From: Mesorhizobium sp. M8A.F.Ca.ET.218.01.1.1
Lineage (GTDB): Bacteria > Pseudomonadota > Alphaproteobacteria > Rhizobiales > Rhizobiaceae
Assembly (NCBI RefSeq): GCF_004791165.1
Contig: NZ_SRUZ01000007.1
Location: 186,001-250,000, forward strand
Direction: 5' to 3'
DNA: 64,000 bases
Of the stretch, positions 57,880-64,000 are shown piece by piece. Numbering within the stretch: the first letter of the stretch is position 1; each line of letters begins with the position of its first letter. Position numbers and translations under genes: made by a program. Under the pieces are notes generated by a model. The model made no database searches. It was not told where the DNA came from and was given only the letters and a program-made list of their open reading frames with translations.

Positions 57880-58398
57880 ATGGCGACTTCGAGCGAACGT
57901 GCAGTGCTTGCCGGCGGCTGTTTCTGGGGCATGCAGGATCTGATCCGGCGCATGCCGGGCGTCCTCGCCACGCGTGTCGGCTACAGCGGCGGCGACGTGC
58001 CGAATGCCACCTATCGCAATCATGGCACGCATGCCGAAGCCATCGAGATCAGCTTCGATCCGGCGAAAATCAGCTTCCGCCAGCTTCTGGAATTCTTCTT
58101 CCAGATCCACGATCCGACGACGCGCAACCGCCAGGGCAACGATGTCGGCATGAGCTATCGCTCGGCAATCTACTACACTAGTGAGGAGCAGAAGCGTGTG
58201 GCGGAGGACACCATCGCCGATGTCGATGCCTCTGGCCTGTGGCCCGGCAAGGTTGTCACCGAGCTCGCTCCAGCCGGAGTGTTCTGGGAGGCCGAGCCCG
58301 AGCACCAGGATTATCTGGAGAAGTATCCGAACGGCTACACCTGCCATTTCGTCAGGCCAGGTTGGAAACTGCCGGTTCGTGAAAAGGCCGTTTCATAA
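57880..58398 (+). CDS. msrA: Peptide-methionine (S)-S-oxide reductase MsrA
   Basis: 172 residues, single MsrA domain. Active-site motif AGGCFWGMQDLIRRMPGVLATRVGYSGG holds the catalytic Cys near residue 14; FFQIHDPTTRNRQGNDVGMSYRSAIYY and EPEHQDYLEKYP complete the substrate pocket. It reduces methionine sulfoxide in proteins with thioredoxin. GAGGAGACGTTAC before the ATG is a strong site. No msrB is adjacent. Confidence 0.95.
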   Translation: MATSSERAVLAGGCFWGMQDLIRRMPGVLATRVGYSGGDVPNATYRNHGTHAEAIEISFDPAKISFRQLLEFFFQIHDPTTRNRQGNDVGMSYRSAIYYTSEEQKRVAEDTIADVDASGLWPGKVVTELAPAGVFWEAEPEHQDYLEKYPNGYTCHFVRPGWKLPVREKAVS

Positions 58399-58547
58399 GG
58401 CTCGCGGATCAGTCTTTGCGGCAGTGGGTTTAAGCGCCCGCCGATTGCCGCGAGGCCATATCAATAGCGGCTGTCAGCCCCGCCCGGCGGTTGACAGTCC
58501 GCGGCACTGCTGACCAACTGCGCGGGTTGATTGATTTCAGGGGGAGC

Positions 58548-58640
58548 ATGAGGAAACTCTACGAAAAACCTGTGTTGGTGAAGCGGGAAAGGCTCTCAAG
58601 TGTCGCCGCGGCAGGACCGCTTTCTCCCAAACCAGGCTGA
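58548..58640 (+). CDS. 30-residue peptide with RiPP-type leader motif
   Basis: 30 residues: MRKLYEKPVLVKRERLSS, then VAAAGPLSPKPG. The segment YEKPVLVKRERL matches the YxxPxL recognition pattern of RiPP leader peptides that bind RRE/PqqD-like domains, as in lasso peptides. The short end GPLSPKPG would be the core; it lacks an Asp or Glu for a lasso ring. Strong ribosome binding site GGGGGAGC before the ATG. A formyltransferase-like gene follows 64 bases downstream; no cyclase or leader peptidase is nearby. The assignment as RiPP precursor is a hypothesis. Confidence 0.6.
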   Translation: MRKLYEKPVLVKRERLSSVAAAGPLSPKPG

Positions 58641-58703
58641 CGGCTCGGCCGGCCTTTTGGTCCTGACCGGACGGGTCCGTGACGGTGCTCGGATTGCCGG
58701 GCG

Positions 58704-59783
58704 ATGTCTTGCCCCGCCGGATTTGAAAAGATGATTTCTTTCGAGCCTGTGGCCGGCGCCCGGCAGCTCAATGCAGTTTTCATCCTGGATGTTTCTGCTT
58801 ACACCGGGCCTCTGCTTTCCGGCTGGATCGAGGCGGGAAACCGTATTGGCGCGATCATCGTGCCTGGCTTTCAGCGCCCATCCAGAGGCTTCAGCATTGG
58901 CAATTTTCGACGCCGGCTGAGGCGCCAGCTTCTGCTCAGGCGCTATCTCGGCAACACGCCGGTAAAGTTGATCGAATTCGGCCGGCCTTACGACTGGGAT
59001 GAGCTTGGCCGGCAATTGCCTGACATCGCCGCGGATGTACTGATCTGCTACGCTTTCCCGACCTTGATCCCACAACAACTGCTCGGCCTCTTTCCCAAGG
59101 GCGGGCTTAATTTTCATCCGGCGCTGCTGCCCAACTACCGGGGGCCGCACCCTCTCCATCGCCTGGTCGCGGACGGCCAGCATGCCGTCCATGGCGGCGT
59201 GACATTGCACAAGATGTCCGCCAATTTCGATGACGGCGACATCCTCGGACAGGTGCCGTTCTGCGAAGCACACTGGGCAACGCGGCGGGATGTGGCCGAC
59301 AGCGTGGCGACCGCGATGCGCGCGTTGGTGCGCGAGGTGGCGCCAGCCTATTGCAAGGATTTGGTGTCCGGGACGCGGCAGCCAACCGGTGATTTCGTCT
59401 GGGCGCGACTTGAGCGGAACCACATGGCGATTTCATCCGACATGTCGATCGAGCACGTTGCCCGATTGTGGCACGTCCTGGGCGGCAATCCCGGTATCTA
59501 TCTGGACGTTGCCGGCCGCGAAGTTCGGTTGGCCTTTCAGATCGCGCGACTGGGTCCGCCAACTGGAAAAGGTCCGGTCAGGCGATGGGGGAGGGTGGAG
59601 TTCGATCTTGCCAATGGCCGAGTTCGATACCTCACCTATGGCCGCCTGCTCAAACGGCTGATGAAAATGCACACCGCATTCGCACGGCCAAAAGCCGGAA
59701 AACCGTGCCCCGAAATAAGAGTGTTTGGCAAAGTGGCCAGCGAATCGGTGCCAGAGGTACCGCCAGCCGGTCGTGGCGTATAG
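58704..59783 (+). CDS. Formyltransferase family protein
   Basis: 359 residues with a formyltransferase core in the middle: GLNFHPALLPNYRGPHPLHRLVADG, GVTLHKMSANFDDGDIL. The catalytic Asn-His-Asp triad of formyl transferases is seen in LNFHPALLP (Asn, His) and FDDGDIL (Asp). The rest, with a basic N-terminal region (FRRRLRRQLLLRRY) and a C-terminal domain of about 120 residues, is unlike methionyl-tRNA formyltransferase. Formyl acceptor unknown; the RiPP-like peptide upstream suggests peptide tailoring. ATG at 58731 is an alternative start. Confidence 0.8.
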   Translation: MSCPAGFEKMISFEPVAGARQLNAVFILDVSAYTGPLLSGWIEAGNRIGAIIVPGFQRPSRGFSIGNFRRRLRRQLLLRRYLGNTPVKLIEFGRPYDWDELGRQLPDIAADVLICYAFPTLIPQQLLGLFPKGGLNFHPALLPNYRGPHPLHRLVADGQHAVHGGVTLHKMSANFDDGDILGQVPFCEAHWATRRDVADSVATAMRALVREVAPAYCKDLVSGTRQPTGDFVWARLERNHMAISSDMSIEHVARLWHVLGGNPGIYLDVAGREVRLAFQIARLGPPTGKGPVRRWGRVEFDLANGRVRYLTYGRLLKRLMKMHTAFARPKAGKPCPEIRVFGKVASESVPEVPPAGRGV

Positions 59784-59842
59784 TGAGACCAACGAGCATG
59801 GAAAGCGCGGAACTTGCGTCCGCGCTTTCCCTGCTGCGAAAA

Positions 59843-60035
59843 CTACTTACCGCAGTTCTTGTCGGCCACGGTCGGCGCGGTCGCCCTGCCATTGGCATCC
59901 GTCTGCGCGCTGGTCGGGCAATTCTGGTCCGCGTTGGAATTCATGTCGCCCGGCGTGATGGTCGGGCTGTTGGTTGCACCCGGATCGAGCCAAATTCCCG
60001 GGCGCCGGCACCCGGTTGTGCCTGCGCTGGCGCAA
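59843..60035 (-). pseudogene. Possible remnant of a small secreted protein gene
   Basis: The frame ending at 59843 reads DPGATNSPTITPGDMNSNADQNCPTSAQTDANGRATAPTVADKNCGK, a composition typical of short secreted rhizobial proteins, but no in-frame start with a signal peptide lies upstream. A frameshift or lost 5' end is assumed. Weak evidence. Confidence 0.25.
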
Positions 60036-60099
60036 TGCTTTGGCGCAGCTTGCTGAAAAAACAGCTTCCCCAACCGATCGAATGGTGCTTTAACGCCGC

Positions 60100-60195
60100 C
60101 ATCCACAGGGGTGCTCCGTACGGTCGGGGCTGAGACGGGGGCGGCAAGCCCACAGACCCTAGAAGCTGATCTGGGTAATACCAGCGGAGCGAGGC
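60100..60195 (+). promoter_or_regulatory. TPP (thiamine pyrophosphate) riboswitch
   Basis: Contains the conserved thi-box pieces in order: ACAGGGGTGC (60105-60114), GGCTGAGA (60128-60135), ACCCT (60156-60160), and CTGATCTGGGTAATACCAGC (60166-60185). It sits directly before the ATG of the ykoF-like gene (60201), so binding of TPP should block translation or transcription of the whole uptake operon. Confidence 0.95.
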
Positions 60196-60200
60196 GGGCG

Positions 60201-60809
60201 ATGTTTTCAGGCGCACAGGTTTCCCTATATCCCATGGCCGACGATTTTGTCGGCGTCATCCTGGGCGCGCTTGGCGCGCTCGATTCGTATCGCGACAAGC
60301 TCAGGATCGAGACCGACGACATCTCGACCTTGCTGGTCGGGCCCCCCGAGGTGCTATTCCCGGCGCTGCGCGACCTTTTCGTGGCTGCGTCTGGCAGCGG
60401 TAAGCATTGCGTGCTGTCGGCGACCATTTCGCGTGGTTGCCCAGGTGAGCCGGACGATCCGATCTGCCGCTCCGACACGTTTGGCGGACCTGCCGGGCCA
60501 CTCGGCCCGCGCAAGCAAGCCGCCATTTCCGCCGTCCGCGGCGCGCCCGCCACTGGGCAGCCAGCGGCGGCGCAGTTCTCGCTCTATGTGATGGGCACGG
60601 ACGACCACATGGACGAGATCTATGGCTGCATCGATTTCCTGAAGCAGTCCGGCGTCTACGATCGCTCCAAGAATTTCTGCACCAAGCTGCGCGGCGATGC
60701 CGGCGCGATCTTCTCGGCGCTCGACGAAGCCTTCTGCCGCTTCGGACCAGGCGCCGGCCACGTAACCCTCGACGTCACGGTTTCGGCCAACAGTCCCACT
60801 GCCGTCTGA
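60201..60809 (+). CDS. ykoF: YkoF family thiamine/HMP-binding protein
   Basis: 202 residues made of two related ferredoxin-like halves: AQVSLYPMADDFVGVILGALGALDSYRDKLRIETDDISTLLVGPPEVLFPALRDLF and AAQFSLYVMGTDDHMDEIYGCIDFLKQSGVYDRSKNFCTKLRGDAGAIFSALDEAF. YkoF binds thiamine or its pyrimidine part (HMP). Preceded by a TPP riboswitch; first gene of a four-gene operon with an HMP ABC transporter. The start at 60201 follows GAGGCGGGCG. Confidence 0.92.
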   Translation: MFSGAQVSLYPMADDFVGVILGALGALDSYRDKLRIETDDISTLLVGPPEVLFPALRDLFVAASGSGKHCVLSATISRGCPGEPDDPICRSDTFGGPAGPLGPRKQAAISAVRGAPATGQPAAAQFSLYVMGTDDHMDEIYGCIDFLKQSGVYDRSKNFCTKLRGDAGAIFSALDEAFCRFGPGAGHVTLDVTVSANSPTAV

Positions 60810-60848
60810 ACCGTTCGCGCCGACGCGCGCCGTCAAGGTCATCCTCTC

Positions 60849-61667
60849 GTGGCTTCATCGTCGTTCAACCCGCGTCAACTCGCGGGCTTCCTCGCCCAGG
60901 CGGCGCCGGCCGTGATATCGATCGGCCTGGTGCTCGTGGCGTGGGAACTCTACGCAAACCATTCCGGCATCAAGCCGACGGTTCTGCCGGCACCCTCGCG
61001 CGTCTTCGAACAGGCGATGCTCAATCGTGACGCGCTGCTCGACAACGCCATTCCCACCATCCGCGCCACGCTGATCGGTTTTGCCTGTTCGCTCAGCGCC
61101 GCCTTCGCGCTGTCGATGCTGGTCGACTTCTTCCAGCCTTTGCGGCGCGCGCTGTTTCCTGTCTTCATAGTCAGCCAGACCTTGCCGCTGGTCGCCATCG
61201 CGCCATTGGTGGTGCTGTGGTTCGGTTTCGGGCTGACGCCCAAGATCATGCTGGTGGCACTGGTCACCTTCTTCCCGATGCTGGTGGCCCTGGTGCAGGG
61301 CTACGAGGCTACCGAGGTCGAGATCGGGCAGATGCTGCGCGCCATGGGAGCAGGGCGCTGGCGGGTCTTCATCCTGGCACGGTTGCCTTCGGCGCTGCCT
61401 TATTTCTTCGCTGGCCTCAGGATCTCCATCACCTATGCCGTCGTCGGCGCCATCTTCGCCGAATATGCGGGCGCGGCCAAAGGGCTGGGCATCTACATGC
61501 TCAACGCCAAAAACAATTTCCGTCCCGACCTGGTGCTCGCCGCCGTCGGCGTCAGCGCCGCCCTTACCCTCGTCCTGTTCGGGCTGACGGTGGTGCTGCA
61601 ACGACTTGCCATGCCCTGGGAAAGAGCCGCTGGCAGGCGAGCCGCCCGAAAAGGCCCGCAAGCATGA
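60849..61667 (+). CDS. thiX: ABC transporter permease for thiamine pyrimidine (ThiX type)
   Basis: 272 residues, GTG start. Six transmembrane helices of the BPD/SsuC type; the EAA-like cytoplasmic loop is ALVQGYEATEVEIGQMLRAMGAGRWRVFILARLPSALPYFFAGLRISITYAVVGAIFAEY. Permease of the YkoEDC-alternative ThiXYZ system that brings in HMP/formylaminopyrimidine. Overlaps the ATPase gene by 4 bases (ATGA). Confidence 0.9.
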   Translation: MASSSFNPRQLAGFLAQAAPAVISIGLVLVAWELYANHSGIKPTVLPAPSRVFEQAMLNRDALLDNAIPTIRATLIGFACSLSAAFALSMLVDFFQPLRRALFPVFIVSQTLPLVAIAPLVVLWFGFGLTPKIMLVALVTFFPMLVALVQGYEATEVEIGQMLRAMGAGRWRVFILARLPSALPYFFAGLRISITYAVVGAIFAEYAGAAKGLGIYMLNAKNNFRPDLVLAAVGVSAALTLVLFGLTVVLQRLAMPWERAAGRRAARKGPQA

Positions 61668-62431
61668 GCCGGCTCGAATTGCGGCATATGCGCAAGGCCT
61701 TTGGCGGGCTCGAAGTGCTCGCCGACATTTCGCTGCGCGTGGATGCCGGCGAATTCGTCTCGATCCTTGGGCCTTCGGGTGCCGGCAAGTCGACGCTGTT
61801 CCAGCTTCTGACCGGCGCCGAGCATGGCGAGGGTGAGATGTTTTTCGACGGCGCGCCGCTCGACGATCATGGCAGGCATTTCGCCTTCATGCCGCAGCGG
61901 GACGCGCTGATGCCGTGGCGGCGCATCCTCGATAACACGACGCTCGGGCTCGAGGTGCAGGGCCTCGGCCGCAAGGCGGCGCGGACGCGTGTCGCGCCGC
62001 TGTTTGCCGAGTTTGGGCTTGCCGGCTTCGAGCGGCATTTTCCGGCGCAGCTTTCAGGCGGCATGCGGCAGCGCGCGGCGCTGCTGCGTACTGTCGTGCA
62101 GGAACGCGACATGTTGCTGCTCGACGAGCCGTTCGGCGCGCTCGATGCACTGACGCGCGCGGCCATGCAGCGCTGGCTCGAACAGATGTGGCGGCACCAC
62201 CGCTGGACGGCGCTGCTGATCACCCATGACGTGCGCGAAGCCGTGTTCCTCTCCGACCGCATCTATGTGCTGTCCGCGCGACCGGCCCGTGTCGTGCGCG
62301 AGATCCAGGTGCCGCTGCCGCGGCCGCGCGATCCGACCAGCGCCGCCACACGGCAGGCCGGGGTCCTCGAGGCCGAGATCCTCGACATTCTGCTCAACCT
62401 CCAGCCAACCAAAGGACATGACCATGACTGA
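61664..62431 (+). CDS. thiZ: ABC transporter ATP-binding protein (ThiZ type)
   Basis: 255 residues. Walker A GPSGAGKST, Q-loop PQRD, signature LSGGMRQRAALLRTV, Walker B DMLLLDEPFGALD and switch His in LLITHDVREA. It energises ThiX. Stop codon overlaps the start of the substrate-binding protein gene, a tightly coupled operon. Confidence 0.93.
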   Translation: MSRLELRHMRKAFGGLEVLADISLRVDAGEFVSILGPSGAGKSTLFQLLTGAEHGEGEMFFDGAPLDDHGRHFAFMPQRDALMPWRRILDNTTLGLEVQGLGRKAARTRVAPLFAEFGLAGFERHFPAQLSGGMRQRAALLRTVVQERDMLLLDEPFGALDALTRAAMQRWLEQMWRHHRWTALLITHDVREAVFLSDRIYVLSARPARVVREIQVPLPRPRDPTSAATRQAGVLEAEILDILLNLQPTKGHDHD

Positions 62432-63440
62432 CTTGACGCGCAGGCAGGCTCTGCTGCTCACCCTTGCCGCTAGCGTACCGCTGGCCACCGGATCGAGCCG
62501 CTCCTTCGCGGCAACGCAAAAAGTCACTGTCGCGCTGGACTGGACGGTCAACACCAACCACATCGGGCTGTTCGTCGCGCGCGAAAAGGGTTTTTATCGC
62601 GAGGCCGGTCTGGAGGTCGATATCGTGCCTTACAGCGACACCGGCGCCGGCACGCTTGTCGCCAACCGCGTCGCCGATTTCGGCATCAACGGCACCATCA
62701 GCCTGTTCACCCAGAAGACCGCCGGCGCCGACTTGAAGGCCGTCTATGCCGTCGTGCAGTCCGAAACTGGTCGGCTGGTGTTCAATGCGGCGCGCAGCGA
62801 GATGAAGAGCCCGAAGGATCTGGATGGCCTGACCTATGGCGGTTTCGGCAGCGCCTGGGAAAACGCACTGATCTCGACCATCATCCGGCATGATGGCGGC
62901 AAGGGCGATTTCGAGACGGTGACGCTCGGCACTTCCGCCTATGAGGCGCTGGCCAACGGTTCGGTCGACTTCACGCTCGAAGTGTCGACCTGGGAGGGCG
63001 TCGAAGCCGAACTCAAGGGCGTCAAGCAACGCAGCTTCGTCTATGCCGACTATGGCGTCCCCGACGAGCACACGACGCTCATCTCTTCGAGCGAAGCGTT
63101 TCTCCAGTCAAATCCCCAACTGGCGTCGTCCTTCATCCAGGCAACGCGGCGCGGCTATCAGTTCGCGGTGGATCATCCAGAGGAAGCCGCGACGCTGCTG
63201 ATCGCCGCCAACAAGGATGCCCTCACCAATCCGGCGTTGATCCAGGCTTCGCTGAAGGCACTGATCGACGGGCACTATCTGCGCGGGCAAGACGGCGCCA
63301 TCGGCATCATGGATCCCGCCAAGATGGAAGCGATCGGCTCCTATCTCCTCGCCGCCGGTATCCTTCACGATGCCGATGGCAAGATTGTCGCGCAACGTCC
63401 GGATTTTGCGGGATATTTCAGCAATGGGTACCTCAAATAG
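62424..63440 (+). CDS. thiY: HMP/formylaminopyrimidine-binding periplasmic protein (NMT1/THI5-like, ThiY)
   Basis: 338 residues. The N-terminus MTDLTRRQALLLTLAASVPL has two Arg followed by a hydrophobic stretch, a Tat-type signal. Mature sequence starts KVTVALDWTVNTNHIGLFVAREKGFYREAGLEVDIVPY, the hallmark of the NMT1/THI5-like binding proteins; EVSTWEGVEAELKG and YADYGVPDEHTTLISS follow. ATG at 62424 (AAAGGA seven bases upstream) is preferred to the one two codons earlier. Last gene of the riboswitch-controlled operon. Confidence 0.92.
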   Translation: MTDLTRRQALLLTLAASVPLATGSSRSFAATQKVTVALDWTVNTNHIGLFVAREKGFYREAGLEVDIVPYSDTGAGTLVANRVADFGINGTISLFTQKTAGADLKAVYAVVQSETGRLVFNAARSEMKSPKDLDGLTYGGFGSAWENALISTIIRHDGGKGDFETVTLGTSAYEALANGSVDFTLEVSTWEGVEAELKGVKQRSFVYADYGVPDEHTTLISSSEAFLQSNPQLASSFIQATRRGYQFAVDHPEEAATLLIAANKDALTNPALIQASLKALIDGHYLRGQDGAIGIMDPAKMEAIGSYLLAAGILHDADGKIVAQRPDFAGYFSNGYLK

Positions 63441-63466
63441 GGCGTCGGTGCAGAGGCCGCGAAAAG

Positions 63467-63652
63467 TCATATCCCGAGATGCTGGCCGACAAGGATGTCA
63501 TCAGGTCGAAGCCGGAAAGACCGGGTATGGCCTTGCCGTTCGGCGATTTCGACCCGGTTTAATGCCGATCTGATCTTCTCGATTAACGGCACGGCAATGG
63601 TTACGTGCAAAGGTCGCCCCCGAGGGATCATCGGGATGCTTGCCTTGCTCAT
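63467..63652 (-). CDS. Possible small hypothetical protein
   Basis: 61 residues: MSKASIPMIPRGRPLHVTIAVPLIEKIRSALNRVEIAERQGHTRSFRLRPDDILVGQHLGI. It faces the next gene head to head with slight overlap of the starts. No ribosome binding site and no family; included because the sequence is well mixed and free of stops over its length. Confidence 0.3.
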   Translation of the reverse strand: MSKASIPMIPRGRPLHVTIAVPLIEKIRSALNRVEIAERQGHTRSFRLRPDDILVGQHLGI

Positions 63653-64000
63653 GTCAAAAAGTGAAGCGCTTTCGCGTGCACCAGACAAAAGGCTTTTGTC
63701 GGCGGCGCGCAAGCACGAGATCATGCTCGACTTGCGCGAAGGCTTCTTTCGCGCCTGTGCGCTCCTGTGCGCGGGGCTGTTCGTCTATCGCGGCGTCTAT
63801 CAGCTTCTCGAGGATCCGACCCGGCTCAACACCGCGCTGGTGGCGATTTCCGAGATACTTACCTTCACCTGGCTGCTTCTGTCGCGGCGTCCGGTCACGC
63901 GTGACTGGAATCTGCTTACAGTCATCGTTTCGGTGACAGCCAGTTTTGGCGTTGCGTTGATCAGCCTCAAGCCAGGCATCGCGCTCATTCCTCTCTACGT
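63636..64000 (+). CDS. Membrane protein, N-terminal part (cut by window edge)
   Basis: Open to the right edge, at least 121 residues. A charged start (RKHEIMLDLREGFFRA) is followed by three hydrophobic segments: CALLCAGLFVYRGVYQLL, LNTALVAISEILTFTWLLL and LLTVIVSVTASFGVALISL. The order resembles the N-terminus of isoprenylcysteine carboxyl methyltransferase-like membrane proteins, but too little is visible to name it. The ATG at 63651 is also possible. Confidence 0.55.
   Translation, partial: MLALLMSKSEALSRAPDKRLLSAARKHEIMLDLREGFFRACALLCAGLFVYRGVYQLLEDPTRLNTALVAISEILTFTWLLLSRRPVTRDWNLLTVIVSVTASFGVALISLKPGIALIPLY

Noticed and set aside
58548..58640. Lasso peptide precursor
   Set aside because: The core has no Asp or Glu at position 7-9, the conserved Thr before the core is absent, and no cyclase or B2 protease gene is near.
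1..64000. CRISPR array or insertion sequence
   Set aside because: No regularly spaced short direct repeats and no transposase-like frame were seen; the repeats present are palindromic intergenic elements.

Overview
The window is GC-rich chromosomal DNA from an alphaproteobacterium of the order Hyphomicrobiales, most likely Mesorhizobium or a close relative. Evidence for this is the gene complement (DUF982, DUF3606, CsbD, DUF378 and DUF1330 proteins, HWE-type sensor kinase), the promoters of EcfG type, and several families of intergenic palindromic repeats typical of Mesorhizobium. Genus assignment is inference; no rRNA gene or species marker is present. Almost all genes are catabolic, regulatory, stress or small hypothetical genes. 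There is no transposase, integrase or CRISPR array.

0-10 kb: an operon (alpha/beta hydrolase, RibD-like reductase, ECF sigma factor with an NTF2-like tail) behind a cut NmrA-like gene; a secreted hydrolase divergent from a LysR regulator; an alkylation-repair cluster (Ada, a 74-residue protein, an Ogt-type methyltransferase, a 2OG-Fe(II) oxygenase); an HxlR regulator divergent from a DUF1330 gene with a palindromic operator. 10-30 kb: a PAS-PAS-GGDEF-EAL protein; a BKACE-type enzyme; a ferulate-type module (fcs and ech divergent from marR with paired operators); cytochrome b561; a beta-lactamase-like hydrolase; a peptide-binding protein and amino-acid oxidase divergent from a cupin-type XRE regulator; a divergent SDR; a di-heme peroxidase divergent from an acid phosphatase; a GIY-YIG gene between two inverted REP-like palindromes; a GNAT enzyme and an aminotransferase. 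30-40 kb: VOC protein, AraC regulator, three outer-membrane beta-barrel genes (one truncated, translationally coupled), a C39-like peptidase with a D-Ala-D-Ala ligase, and an AI-2E-type permease with a long C-terminal extension.

39.5-52 kb is a stress islet: many genes under 110 codons, several preceded by GGAAC-N16/17-CGTT promoters of the EcfG general stress sigma factor, plus an HWE histidine kinase. Inside it lies a tRNA-Gln(TTG) gene whose 3' end is repeated 2 kb downstream, as expected for an old integration at a tRNA. 52-55 kb is a prophage remnant whose large terminase gene is split by a lipoprotein gene. 56-60 kb holds a GT39-like membrane glycosyltransferase, msrA, a 30-residue peptide with a RiPP-type leader and a formyltransferase-family gene. 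The window ends with a TPP riboswitch and a ykoF-thiXZY operon for uptake of the thiamine pyrimidine moiety, then a membrane protein cut by the window edge.

Gaps over about 300 bases: 22423-22756, 23462-23667 and 52007-52491 hold repeats and a terminator; 43799-44280 holds a palindrome, a gene fragment and the tRNA 3' copy; 45000-45808 holds two terminators and no convincing gene; 59784-60200 holds a gene remnant and the riboswitch.
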